Assembly (NCBI GenBank): GCA_045124465.1
Contig: JBGVLV010000042.1
Location: 1-36,989 of the forward strand
Source of the DNA: Scatosoma sp045124465
Lineage (GTDB): Bacteria; Bacillota; Clostridia; Christensenellales; Borkfalkiaceae
Direction of reading: 5' to 3'
DNA: 36,989 nucleotides
In this document: piece by piece, positions 8,023 through 17,800 of the stretch
Layout of the letters: the number at the start of each line of letters is the position of its first letter
Position numbering within the stretch: the stretch's first letter is position 1
Notes under the pieces: model-generated
What the model saw: only the letters and a program-made list of their open reading frames with translations
The model's database searches: none
Told to the model about the DNA's origin: nothing
Program-made: the position numbers and the translations under genes

Positions 8023-8058
8023 CAAAAATTAAAAGGACTGCTTTTCGTCGCAATCCTT
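8023..8058 (-). terminator. Leader attenuator upstream of infC (L20-leader-like)
   Basis: AAGGATTGC (8058-8050) pairs with GCAGTCCTT (8041-8033) with one G-U pair and an 8-nt loop, followed by TTAATTTTT. It ends only about 17 nt before the infC start, so it can cut off the operon. Another hairpin (CCGCAAA/TTTGCGG, 8074-8090) precedes it. Position and layout match the L20-binding leaders of Bacillota infC operons; the L20-binding fold itself was not verified. Confidence 0.72.
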
Positions 8059-8161
8059 CTCTCCGAAATCCCGCCGCAAAACCTTTGCGGACGAAGAATG
8101 TTATCGAGCCGTACCGATGATGACCGCACGGCGAGAAGGGTCGCTCCTGCTTAGCTTTACT

Positions 8162-8191
8162 ATAATAGCACAAAGCGTTCCCCTCTGTCAA
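8162..8191 (-). promoter_or_regulatory. Promoter of the infC-rpmI-rplT operon
   Basis: TTGACA (8191-8186) and TATTAT (8167-8162) with 18-nt spacing on the minus strand. Transcription would start near 8155, giving a structured leader of about 150 nt before the AUU start. Confidence 0.78.
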
Positions 8192-8230
8192 GCGAATTTT
8201 CGGAATTTTTTTAATTTTTTTAACGATTTT

Positions 8231-9085
8231 TTATTCCGCGCATACTTTCGAGCGGAAATACTCCGCCACGCACGCGAGATATTTCCCCGCCGCGGGGATA
8301 AGCTCGACGGGCGCGTTCGCGGCAAATCTGTCCGACTCCATCGTAATATCGCCTTTATACCCGACCTTTTTCAGCGCGGCGATCACCACACCGAAATCGA
8401 TCCCGTGCGAGAACGGCACCTGGTGGCGGTCCCGCAATTTATCGTTGTCGTGCAAATGTATCGCCTCCAACCTGTCGCCGAGCGTTTCTATCATCTGCAC
8501 CGCCGAAGTGTTCAGTCCGCACAGCTCCGCGTGTCCGATGTCGAGGCACGCCACGAACACGTCCCGAGGCAAAAGTTCGAGATGACGGCGGAAATCGGCG
8601 TGGTGCGAACACGCCGCGGGGGTCTGGAAATTCGTTTGCGGGTCGATCCCGTTGAACATATTTTCCACACCGATCTTGACGCCCGCTTTTCTCGCGACGG
8701 GTTCGAACTTCTTATAAAGTTCGGCGTTCTCCTCCGCCGTATAGTCGTTGCAGGGATGTACCACGCACACTTTCGCGCCGAGTATGCCCGCGACCTCTAT
8801 CGCGCGGCATACTTTGGGGAACATTTTTTCATTGAATTCCTCGTCCCCCTTTCTCACCGTCGGGAAAGGCGCGTGCGCCTGATTGCAGGGCAAGCCTAAT
8901 CCGTCCGCGTAGTTACGCAACGCCCGCGCTTTTTCTTTGTAATCGTCGGCAAGGAGCAATTCGTGCGAAAGCCCGCCGAACATAGAAAAGTCGAACGCCG
9001 TAAACCCGCTTTCTTTGAGCAAGTCGAGTACCTTTTCCAAGCTGCCCAAGCGGTAGAAAGAGCTCATCTCCGTGGAAATATACAT
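8231..9085 (-). CDS. Sugar phosphate isomerase/epimerase-like TIM-barrel protein
   Basis: 284 aa of the xylose-isomerase-like (AP endonuclease 2) TIM-barrel superfamily. Metal-binding landmarks are visible in order: NQAHAPFP (His), VCVVHPCND (His), GVENMF (Glu), CLDIGHAEL (Asp and His), AIHLHDND (His, Asp) and a final ITMESD (Glu). Such proteins bind a divalent metal and isomerise or epimerise sugars or related polyols; the substrate cannot be predicted. It starts 17 nt after the thrS stop and is probably in the same transcript. No sugar-pathway genes adjoin it. Confidence 0.88.
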   Translation of the reverse strand: MYISTEMSSFYRLGSLEKVLDLLKESGFTAFDFSMFGGLSHELLLADDYKEKARALRNYADGLGLPCNQAHAPFPTVRKGDEEFNEKMFPKVCRAIEVAGILGAKVCVVHPCNDYTAEENAELYKKFEPVARKAGVKIGVENMFNGIDPQTNFQTPAACSHHADFRRHLELLPRDVFVACLDIGHAELCGLNTSAVQMIETLGDRLEAIHLHDNDKLRDRHQVPFSHGIDFGVVIAALKKVGYKGDITMESDRFAANAPVELIPAAGKYLACVAEYFRSKVCAE

Positions 9086-9102
9086 TTTTTTACCCCCGTT
9101 CG

Positions 9103-11010
9103 TCAGAACGCCGTTTTGTCCGCAATATCCTTTTTCACCGTTTGGATAAATTCGTCCGCGGCTACCGCGCCCATATCGCCCTTATCTCTGCGGCGTACGG
9201 CGACCTGACCCGCCTCCGCCTCGTTCGCGCCGACGACGAGCATATACGGTACTTTTTCCATCTGTGCCTCGCGGATCTTATAGCCGATCTTTTCGTTCCG
9301 ATCGTCCACCGCCACGCGGATCCCCGCCGCTTTCATCTTTTCGCAAAGCTCGCGCGCGTATCCTTCTTGCTTATCGGTGATAGGCAAGATCTTGACCTGC
9401 AACGGCGAGAGCCATACGGGGAACTTGCCCGCGAAATGCTCGATGAGGATACCGATAAAACGTTCGATCGAGCCGAACACCACGCGGTGTACCATGATGG
9501 GACGGTGTTTCGCGCCGTCCTCGCCCACGTATTCCATTTCGAATCTTTGGGGAAGTTGGAAATCGAGCTGGATCGTTCCGCATTGCCACGTTCTGCCGAT
9601 CGAGTCCTCCAAATGGAAGTCGATCTTCGGTCCGTAGAACGCGCCGTCGCCCTCGTTGACCAAGTACGGAAGTCCCATATCGTCGAGCGCGTTTTTGAGC
9701 GCGTCCGTCGCGGTGTTCCAGTCCTCGTCGCTGCCCATACTGTTCTCGGGACGGGTGGAAAGTTCCACGTGATACTTGAACCCGAACAGCGTATACACTT
9801 CGTTGATCAGACGGACGATACCCTTGATCTCGTCCTTGATCTGTTCGCGGGTCATAAAGATATGCGCGTCGTCCTGCGTAAAGCAACGTACGCGGAACAG
9901 ACCGTGGAGCTGACCGGACTTCTCGTGGCGATGCACGATACCCAGTTCGCCCATACGGATAGGCAGGTCTTTATAGCTATGCGGTTCGTTCTTATATACG
10001 AGAATACCGCCGGGGCAGTTCATGGGCTTGATCGCGAAGTCCTCTTCGTCCACTTTCAGGGTATACATATTATCCCTGTAATGGTCCCAGTGTCCGGAAG
10101 TTTCCCAAAGGGTGCGGTTGAGCATGATGGGCGTTTGCACCTCCACGTACCCTTCGCGGGCGTGGATCTGCCGCCAGTACTCGATGAGTTGGTTTTTGAG
10201 CGCCATACCGTTGGGCAGGAAGAAAGGCAGACCTTTTCCCTCGTTCATAATAGCGAACAGTTTGAGTTCCTTGCCGAGTTTCGTATGGTCGCGCTTTTTC
10301 GCCTCTTCGAGCATGGTGAAATACGCCTCCATCTCGTCCTTCTTCGCAAAAGCCGTACCGTAGATACGGGTGAGCATTTTATTATGCTCGTCGCCGCGCC
10401 AGTACGCGCCCGCGATACTCGTCAGGCTGAAAGCCTTGATCTTGCCCGTCGAGGGAAGGTGCGGTCCGCGGCAAAGGTCGATGAAATTGCCCTGTTTATA
10501 GAAGGAGATCTCCTCGCCCTCGGGCAGGTCCTCGATCAGTTCGACCTTGTACGTTTCGTTAAAACCGCGCATAAGCTCGATCGCCTCTTTTCTCGGGAGC
10601 GTGAAACGCTCGATCGGCTGATTGCTCTTGATGATCTTTTTCATTTCCGATTCAATCTTCGTAAAATCGGACTGCGCGATCGGGGTCACAAAATCGACGT
10701 CGTAATAGAACCCGTTCTCGATGACGGGACCGATAGACAGTTTACAGGTCGGGTACACCGTTTTAAGTGCTTGCGCAAGCACGTGCGAGCAGGTGTGACG
10801 GTATACGTTCAGACCCTCTTTGTCTTTGAGGGTGACGATCTCCAACGTATCGCCCTCTTTCAGCGCGTGCGAAAGGTCGACGAGTTCGCCGTTCACTTTC
10901 GCGCAGACCGCGTTTCTTGCCAGTCCTTCGGAGATGGCGAGCGCCGCCGTCATCGCCGTCGCGCCCTCTTCCAGCGCTATGCTTTCCCCATTCTTCAAAA
11001 TAACGTTCAT
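9103..11010 (-). CDS. thrS: Threonyl-tRNA synthetase
   Basis: 635 aa, full length. Domains: TGS (1-61); the N2 editing domain with H72xxxH76 and the LCRGPH motif (Cys180, His184), which clears mischarged Ser-tRNA(Thr); the class II catalytic core with NCPGG, RMGELGIVHRHEKSGQLHGLFRVR (motif 2 region) and a GSIERFIGILIEH motif 3; and a C-terminal anticodon-binding domain (LSPLQVKILPIT onward). The catalytic-zinc Cys/His residues appear to be kept. GGAGGAAG lies just ahead of the ATG. Expression is controlled by the threonine T-box leader immediately upstream. Confidence 0.98.
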   Translation of the reverse strand: MNVILKNGESIALEEGATAMTAALAISEGLARNAVCAKVNGELVDLSHALKEGDTLEIVTLKDKEGLNVYRHTCSHVLAQALKTVYPTCKLSIGPVIENGFYYDVDFVTPIAQSDFTKIESEMKKIIKSNQPIERFTLPRKEAIELMRGFNETYKVELIEDLPEGEEISFYKQGNFIDLCRGPHLPSTGKIKAFSLTSIAGAYWRGDEHNKMLTRIYGTAFAKKDEMEAYFTMLEEAKKRDHTKLGKELKLFAIMNEGKGLPFFLPNGMALKNQLIEYWRQIHAREGYVEVQTPIMLNRTLWETSGHWDHYRDNMYTLKVDEEDFAIKPMNCPGGILVYKNEPHSYKDLPIRMGELGIVHRHEKSGQLHGLFRVRCFTQDDAHIFMTREQIKDEIKGIVRLINEVYTLFGFKYHVELSTRPENSMGSDEDWNTATDALKNALDDMGLPYLVNEGDGAFYGPKIDFHLEDSIGRTWQCGTIQLDFQLPQRFEMEYVGEDGAKHRPIMVHRVVFGSIERFIGILIEHFAGKFPVWLSPLQVKILPITDKQEGYARELCEKMKAAGIRVAVDDRNEKIGYKIREAQMEKVPYMLVVGANEAEAGQVAVRRRDKGDMGAVAADEFIQTVKKDIADKTAF

Positions 11011-11050
11011 ATAACTTCCTCCGTATATTTATTCGTCGTTGATCTGCGTA

Positions 11051-11263
11051 TAAAAAAGAAAAATCCCCAAACTCCGTCAAGAGTTTAAGGACGCGATACC
11101 TCTCGCGCGGTTCCACCTTAATTGCCCTGCGTACGCAGAGCCGCTTTTTTTCTTTTCGTTTACGCATACGTAAAGCGGTTTCACATTCGTTTCGGAACGC
11201 TCGCCTTTCAGCCAAGGGCAAGCTCTCTGCGGCTCCGAGTCCGCGACGCTACTTGTCTTTACG
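11051..11263 (-). promoter_or_regulatory. T-box riboswitch, threonine-specific, upstream of thrS
   Basis: Stem I closes with CGTAAAG (11263-11257) and CTTTACG. Inside are an AGTA loop-E strand, the conserved AGAGAGC and GGCTGAAAGGC apical segments, and GAA directly followed by ACC (11179-11177), the Thr specifier codon, then a purine. The T-box bulge AAGGTGGAACCGCG is at 11119-11106. The terminator is TCCTTAAACTC with GAGTTTGGGGA (11091-11064) and a U-run to 11051. Uncharged tRNA(Thr) would stabilise the antiterminator and switch thrS on. UGGA in the bulge predicts a U discriminator base in the partner tRNA. Confidence 0.95.
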
Positions 11264-11269
11264 CCTATT

Positions 11270-11298
11270 ATTGTAAACCTTTGTTCGGCGTTTGTCAA
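11270..11298 (-). promoter_or_regulatory. Promoter of the T-box-thrS transcript
   Basis: TTGACA (11298-11293) and TACAAT (11275-11270), 17-nt spacing, minus strand. The start point near 11263 coincides with the first strand of T-box stem I. Confidence 0.85.
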
Positions 11299-11348
11299 CC
11301 GTTTTTAAGAAATATCTCGATATTTTTTCTCCGCGGCGCGAAACGGTC

Positions 11349-12047
11349 CTAACAAAACACCGCTTTATCACCGTAATACTTACGCAAAAACGAGCGCGTT
11401 TCCCCGTCCGTTTCGCCGAAACAGTACACCCGTTCCGCCGAGCCGAGCATGATCTCGCCCACGACCGAGCTTTCGCCAGTGAGCTTACTGCGGGAAAGAA
11501 GTCTGTATTCCTCGTCGTAGACTTTTCCGCCCTTGACGAACAGTTTCCCTTCACCGTCCTCGGCAAGGAACTCCAAAAAACCGTCCAGCGCGCTTTCGCT
11601 CATATCCGTCGGCACGTATTCGGCGATATCCTCCCAGCGGCGTTTCAGCTCGCGCAGACGAAAATGGAACACCCCGTCGAGGCAATAGCTCTCGAACCCG
11701 CCGAGCCTGCGGAGCGCGTACGCGCGGTCCTCTTTGAGATCCGCCGCCACGAGCGCGGTGCAAAGCAGGCGTTTCTGCCATTTGGAGAGGAGGGGCAGAA
11801 CGAGTTTTTTCTCGAAGAAGGCGTATTTATAGCCCACGGCGATGACGTCCGCTATGTTCTCCTCGGCGAAACGGCGCACGTACGGGCAGTACGCGCGTTC
11901 CGTTTTGCAGGCGATCTCCGTGTGTTCCCCGTCCTTTTGCATATCGAACTCCGCGGGCAAAAAGGAGAACCGTTCTTTTACCTTTCCGTACAGATAGGAC
12001 ATATACCGACCGTCAAAGCCGTTTTGCGTTATCGTTATCTCTTCCAC
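11349..12047 (-). CDS. YtxC-like protein
   Basis: Assigned to the YtxC-like family by pattern: a late segment DGVFHFRLRELKRRWEDIAEYV, the alternating hydrophobic C-terminal region, and above all its position just upstream of thrS, as ytxC is in Bacillus. The family is linked to sporulation by expression, but its biochemical role is unknown. I chose the GTG at 12047 (VEEITITQNGF), giving 232 aa, because homologs start near this motif and the frame further upstream (to 12293) runs across the leuS promoter and into leuS. No clear ribosome site supports the GTG, so the start is uncertain. Soluble, no signal peptide. Confidence 0.72.
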   Translation of the reverse strand: MEEITITQNGFDGRYMSYLYGKVKERFSFLPAEFDMQKDGEHTEIACKTERAYCPYVRRFAEENIADVIAVGYKYAFFEKKLVLPLLSKWQKRLLCTALVAADLKEDRAYALRRLGGFESYCLDGVFHFRLRELKRRWEDIAEYVPTDMSESALDGFLEFLAEDGEGKLFVKGGKVYDEEYRLLSRSKLTGESSVVGEIMLGSAERVYCFGETDGETRSFLRKYYGDKAVFC

Positions 12048-12126
12048 ACCATTATTGTATGCCGCGAAGAAAAAATTATTTATCCGATTTTCCCGAAATA
12101 CCCGCGTTTTCGGCTCGCATATTCGC

Positions 12127-12155
12127 TTGACTTGCAAAAAAAAATGTTCTATAAT
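12127..12155 (+). promoter_or_regulatory. Promoter of leuS
   Basis: TTGACT (12127-12132) and TATAAT (12150-12155) with 17-nt spacing. The leader is only about 58 nt. It contains a GCGCG/CGCGC hairpin just before the ribosome site but no T-box, unlike thrS in the same window. Confidence 0.85.
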
Positions 12156-12219
12156 ATATATCACGTATAATTCGAGATAAAAATTGCGCGGTTCGATACG
12201 CGCGAAGCGAGGTCTTTTT

Positions 12220-14655
12220 ATGATGGATATGAAATCCGTGGAAAGCAAATGGCAGGCGAAATGGGAAAAGTCCAAACTCAACGTCTTCAACAAGAAAAAC
12301 GCGGATAAAAAACTCTACGTGCTCGAAATGTTCTCTTACCCTTCGGGCGCAAATCTCCACGTAGGGCACTGGTACAACTACGGCCCTACCGACACGTACG
12401 CGCGGTTCAAGAAAATGCAGGGCTACGAAGTGTTCCAGCCGATGGGTTTCGACGCGTTCGGTCTGCCTGCGGAAAACTACGCGATCAAAACGGGTATCCA
12501 CCCCAAAGACTCCACCGAGAAAAACATCGCGACGATGGAACGCCAGCTGAAAAATATGGGCGCGATGTTCGACTGGACGGCGGAGATCAAGACCTGCGAG
12601 GAAAATTACTATAAATGGACGCAATGGCTGTTCTTACAGCTCTATAGAAAAGGTCTTGCCTACCGCAAAGAGGCGCTCGTCAACTGGTGTCCCGGTTGCG
12701 AAACGGTACTCGCCAACGAACAGGTCGTAGACGGCAAATGCGAACGCTGCGGAAACGTCGTTCTGCGTAAGGATATGACGCAATGGTTCTTCAAGATCAC
12801 CGACTACGCCGAAGAACTGCTCGCCGACCTCGACGGGTTGGACTGGCCCGAAAAGACCAAGCTCATGCAGAAAAACTGGATCGGGCGTTCGACGGGCTGC
12901 GAAATACGGTTCGAGTGTGAAACGGGCGACGACATCACCGTGTTCACCACCCGTCCCGACACCGTGTTCGGCGTGAACTATATCGTTCTCGCGCCCGAAC
13001 ACCCGCTCGTGGAAAAACTCAAAGCGGCGCACCCCGAACGCGCGCAAGCGATCGACGAGTACGTGCAATACGCCGCCGAGGCGAACGACATCGACAGACT
13101 TTCCACCGCCCGCGAGAAAACGGGCGTGTTCACGGGCGCGTATGCGATCCACCCCCTGACGGAGAAAAAAGTACCCGTCTATCTTGCCGACTACGTGCTT
13201 TATTCCTACGGCACGGGCGCGGTGATGGCGGTCGCCGCGCACGACGAACGCGACTACGCGTTCGCGACCAAATACGGTCTGCCTATCACGCAGGTCATTC
13301 AGAAAGCGGGCGGCGAGACCCTCCTGCCCTTCTGCGAGGACGGCATTTTGGTCAACAGCGGCGAATTCGACGGTCTGCCCAGCGACGAGGCGCGCGACGC
13401 GATCGCCGTGCATCTCACCAAGATCGGCAAGGGCGGCAAAAAAGTCAACTACCGTCTGCGCGACTGGTCGGTATCCCGTCAACGTTACTGGGGCGCCCCC
13501 ATTCCGATGATCCATTGCGAGAAGTGCGGCGTCGTACCCGTTCCCGAAAAGGATCTGCCCGTAAAACTGCCTTACGACGTGGAATTCCGTCCCAACGGCA
13601 AATCCCCGCTCGCAACGCACGAAGGGTTTATGAAATGCACCTGCCCGCAATGCGGCGGCAAAGCAAGCCGCGATCCCGATACCCTCGATACGTTCGTATG
13701 TTCGAGCTGGTACTACCTGCGTTATCCCGACGCGCATAACGAAAAACAGGCGTTCTCGACGGAGATCGCGAACGAGATGTTGCCCGTAGACGTATACGTC
13801 GGCGGTTCGGAACACGCGTGCATGCACCTCCTCTACGCCCGCTTTATTACCAAAGCGCTCCGCGATATGGGTCTGATCGATTTCAGCGAACCGTTCAAAC
13901 GGCTCGTACACCAAGGCATTATACTCGGCCCCGACGGAAACCGTATGTCCAAATCCCGCGGAAACGTCGTTTCGCCCGATAAATATATCGACGAATACGG
14001 TTCGGACGTGTTCCGTCTGTACCTTATGTTCGGGTTCAGCTACACCGAGGGCGGACCTTGGAACGACGACGGTATCAAATCGGTGGCGAAATTCATCGAC
14101 CGCGTAGAACGGCTGGTGCGTAAATCGCTCGAAGACAAAAACGGCTACGATACGGTCGGCGCGGCGGAAAAGGAACTCGATTACGCGAAGAACTACGCGA
14201 TCAAGTGCATCACCCGCGACGTCGAGGCGTTCTCTTTCAATACCTCCGTGGCGCGTATTATGGAATACGTGAACGCTATGCAGAAATACGATACGAACGC
14301 GGAAAAGAACGTTACGTTCTATAAAAACTGCGTAGCCGATCTTATCCGCATGCTCGCGCCGTTCGCGCCCCACTTCGCCGAAGAGCTTTGGGAGATCGTC
14401 GGGAACAAGGACAGCGTGTTCCTCGAAACGTACCCGCTCGTCAACGAACAGGCGCTCGTCAAAGACGAAACGGAATACGCCGTACAGGTCAACAGCAAGA
14501 TCAAAGCGAAAATGATGATCGGCGAAGGACTTTCCAACGAAGAGATACAAGCGCTCGTCTGCGCGAACCCCGAGATCGCGGAACAGATCGCGGGCAAGAC
14601 GGTCAAGAAATGTATCGTCGTAAAAGGCCGCCTCGTCAACCTCATTGTCGGTTGA
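12220..14655 (+). CDS. leuS: Leucyl-tRNA synthetase
   Basis: 811 aa from the ATG at 12220, which has GCGAGG 7 nt upstream; two further ATGs follow within four codons. An upstream TTG (12184) lacks a ribosome site. Class I signature HVGHW begins at residue 47 and MSKSRGN at residue 576. Between them are a zinc-ribbon-like pair (CPGCETVLANEQVVDGKCERC) and the CP1 editing domain (TTRPDTVFG near 242; GTGAVMAVAAHDERD), which hydrolyses mischarged Leu-tRNA. A second Cys pair occurs near CEKCGVVPVPEKDLPV. The C-terminal anticodon-binding and tail domains are complete. It charges tRNA(Leu). Divergent from the ytxC-like gene. Confidence 0.98.
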   Translation: MMDMKSVESKWQAKWEKSKLNVFNKKNADKKLYVLEMFSYPSGANLHVGHWYNYGPTDTYARFKKMQGYEVFQPMGFDAFGLPAENYAIKTGIHPKDSTEKNIATMERQLKNMGAMFDWTAEIKTCEENYYKWTQWLFLQLYRKGLAYRKEALVNWCPGCETVLANEQVVDGKCERCGNVVLRKDMTQWFFKITDYAEELLADLDGLDWPEKTKLMQKNWIGRSTGCEIRFECETGDDITVFTTRPDTVFGVNYIVLAPEHPLVEKLKAAHPERAQAIDEYVQYAAEANDIDRLSTAREKTGVFTGAYAIHPLTEKKVPVYLADYVLYSYGTGAVMAVAAHDERDYAFATKYGLPITQVIQKAGGETLLPFCEDGILVNSGEFDGLPSDEARDAIAVHLTKIGKGGKKVNYRLRDWSVSRQRYWGAPIPMIHCEKCGVVPVPEKDLPVKLPYDVEFRPNGKSPLATHEGFMKCTCPQCGGKASRDPDTLDTFVCSSWYYLRYPDAHNEKQAFSTEIANEMLPVDVYVGGSEHACMHLLYARFITKALRDMGLIDFSEPFKRLVHQGIILGPDGNRMSKSRGNVVSPDKYIDEYGSDVFRLYLMFGFSYTEGGPWNDDGIKSVAKFIDRVERLVRKSLEDKNGYDTVGAAEKELDYAKNYAIKCITRDVEAFSFNTSVARIMEYVNAMQKYDTNAEKNVTFYKNCVADLIRMLAPFAPHFAEELWEIVGNKDSVFLETYPLVNEQALVKDETEYAVQVNSKIKAKMMIGEGLSNEEIQALVCANPEIAEQIAGKTVKKCIVVKGRLVNLIVG

Positions 14656-14677
14656 GCTCCCCCTACTATATAAATAT

Positions 14678-14710
14678 AGCTCCGTCCGCAAAGACGGGGC
14701 TTTGTTTTTT
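14678..14710 (+). terminator. Intrinsic terminator of leuS
   Basis: AGCTCCGTC (14678-14686) with GACGGGGCT (14693-14701), one G-U pair, 6-nt loop, followed by TTGTTTTTT. Confidence 0.88.
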
Positions 14711-14809
14711 ATGAAAAACTTTTTCCCGCAAAGCTGAAAAGTTTTCCCCAAAAACGAGAATACTCCTAACGAGCGCGCGGCAAGCGCCGTGCGGAAAGCG
14801 AGGTATTCT

Positions 14810-17800
14810 ATGCAAAAAAGAACAATGGACGGCAACGCCGCCGCAAGCCACGTTTCTTACGCGTTCTCCGAACTGGCGGTCATCTATCCCATAACGCCCT
14901 CGACGCCTATGGCGGAACTTGTGGACGAATGGTCAAGTGCGGATAAACGCAATCTTTTCGGCACCGTACCCAAGGTCGTCCAAATGCAATCGGAAAGCGG
15001 CGTGGCGGGCGCGGTACACGGCGCGCTCGCCGGCGGCGCGCTGACGACGACGTATACGTGCAGTCAGGGACTTTTGCTTATGCAACCGAATATGTACAAG
15101 ATCGCGGGCGAACTATTGCCCACGGTATTCCACGTGAGCGCGCGCGCCGTAGCCGCGCACGCATTGAGCATTTTCGGCGATCATCAGGACGTAATGGCGT
15201 GTCGGCAGACGGGGTTCGCCATGCTCGCCTCCGCCTCCGTACAGGAAGTGATGGATCTTGCGATCGTCGCGCATTTGTCCACGCTCAAAGCGAGCGTACC
15301 TTTCCTGCACTTTTTCGACGGGTTCCGCACCTCGCACGAGTTCTCGAAAATAGAAGTCGTCGAATACGAGGAGATGAAAACGCTCGTTGACGAACGGGAC
15401 GTCGCGGCGTTCAAAAGCCGCGCCCTCTCCCCCGAACGGCCCGTGCAACGCGGTACGGCGCAAAACCCCGATACCTATTTCCAGAACCGAGAGAGAGCCA
15501 ACCCCTACTATCTCGCTCTGCCCAAGACCGTGCAACAAACGATGGACAAGGTCGCCGCGCTGACGGGCAGAAAATACCGTCTTTTCGATTATTTCGGCGC
15601 ACCCGACGCGAAATACGTGACCGTAGCGATGGGCAGCGGCACGAGTACTTTGGAAGAAACGGTGGAAAAAATGAACGCCGAAGGGCATAAAACGGGGCTT
15701 ATCAAGGTACGGCTCTACCGTCCTTTCTCCGTCGCCGATTTCCTGTCGGCGCTCCCAAGCTCCTGCGAAAAACTCGCCGTACTCGACCGCACGAAAGAGG
15801 CGGGCGCGCTCGGCGAACCGCTCTATCTCGACGTGTGTTCCGCGTTGAAAGAGAACGGGCTTTCGAGAATCAAGGTCGTGGGCGGAAGATACGGTCTGGG
15901 TTCGAAAGAGTTCACGCCGTCGATGGCGTACGCCGTGTTTAAAAACCTCGAAAGCGAAGAACCGAAAAACCATTTCACCGTCGGCATTTACGACGACGTG
16001 ACCCACACCTCGCTCGACTTTTCCCAAAAGTACGCGACCGCGCCCGAGGACTGCGTTTCCTGTAAATTTTACGGTCTGGGTTCGGACGGGACGGTGGGCG
16101 CGAACAAGAACTCCGTAAAGATCATCGGCGACCATTCGGACTTATACGTACAAGCGTATTTTGTCTACGACTCGAAAAAGTCGGGCGGGGTCACCGTTTC
16201 CCACCTGCGGTTCGGGAAGTCGCCTATTCGTTCCGCCTATCTCATCGACCGCGCCGATCTCGTCGCCTGCCACAACCCCTCCTATCTCACCCGTTACGAT
16301 ATGCTGTCCGATCTGAAAGAGGGCGGCGCGTTCCTTTTGAACTGTCCTTGGGAGAGTACGGACGAGCTTGAAAAAAATCTGCCCGCCGCCGTCAAGAAAC
16401 AGATCTTCGAAAAACGGCTTTCTTTCTATACGATCGACGCCACGAAGATCGCGAACGAAGTCGGATTGAAAGGTCGGACGAGTACCATCATGCAAGCGGC
16501 GTTCTTTGCCTTGAACGGGTCGGTGATGCCCTACGACGAGGCGATAAGCTATCTCAAAGCGCAACTGAAAGAAAAATTCTCCCGCAAAGGCGAAGAAGTC
16601 GTCCGCATGAACTACGAGGCGATAGACCGCGCAAAAGCGGCGCTCCGAAGAATAAACTATCCCGAAAGCTGGCAAGACCCGAAAGAGGGCGCGCCCCTTC
16701 TCGCGCCCTACGACGACAAATATTTCCGCGAGTTTATCCAACCCGTTCTCTCCCTGCGCGGCGATACGCTGCCCGTATCCGCGTTCCGCGCGGACGGGAG
16801 CGTGCCGACGGGTACGAGCAAGTTCGAGCGGCACGGCGTGGCGTTCGCGCTCCCCAAATGGATAGGCGAAAACTGCATACAATGCTGTCAATGCTCCTTC
16901 GTCTGTCCGCACGCGTGTATCCGTCCTTTCGCGTTCGACGAGAATACCCAAACGCCGCAGGAATTTCTCTCCGTCCCCGCCAAAGGGTTGCAAGGCGCGC
17001 GGCTGAGAATGCAGGTCGCCGCGCATAACTGTATGGGTTGCGGGGTGTGCGCGAACGTTTGCCCCGCCAAGGAAAAGGCGCTCGTTATGCTCCCCGCCGT
17101 CGAGCTAATGCCCCAAGAGGGTCGAAACTGGGAATTCGCGCAAAACCTCAAACAAGCGGACGCGAGCGCGTTCAAGCGGGAAACGGTGAAAGGCAGTCAG
17201 TTCCGTCAGCCTCTTTTCGAGTTCTCGTACGCCTGTTCGGGTTGCGGCGAAACGCCGTATATCAAACTCCTCACCCAGCTTTTCGGCGAAAAGACGGTCA
17301 TCGCCAACGCGACGGGCTGTTCCTCCATTTACGGCGGTTCGTCCCCCACTTGCCCGTATACGGTGAACGGAAACGGACAAGGTCCGGCGTGGGCGAACTC
17401 GCTGTTCGAGGATAACGCCGAGTTCGGGTTCGGAATGAAACTCGCTTACGAGCTGGAACGGGAAAACGCAAAAGACAAACCGAGCAAAGAAAGATCGGTT
17501 TGGATCGTCGGCGGCGACGGTTGGGCGTACGACATCGGGTACGGGGGCTTGGATCACGTACTCGCCTCGGGCGCGAACGTGAATATCCTCGTGCTCGATT
17601 CGGAGGTATACTCCAACACGGGCGGACAACGCTCCAAAGCCACTCCGCTCGGCGCGGTGGCGAGATTTGCCGCGGCGGGCAAGCGCGTAAAGAAAAAGGA
17701 TCTCGGTCTTATGGCGATGAGCTACGGCTACGCCTACGTCGCGCAAGTATCTATGGGCGCGAACAAACAACAGCTCGTCAACGCGCTCGTCGAGGCGGAA

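Noticed and set aside
9142..11088. Plus-strand open frame opposite thrS
   Set aside because: Antisense artefact; the minus strand encodes a complete threonyl-tRNA synthetase.
12048..12293. Upstream extension of the ytxC-like frame
   Set aside because: It runs through the leuS promoter and into leuS, and the added residues look random.
12634..14835. Minus-strand open frame of 733 codons opposite leuS
   Set aside because: Antisense artefact of leuS with no recognisable domain or ribosome site.
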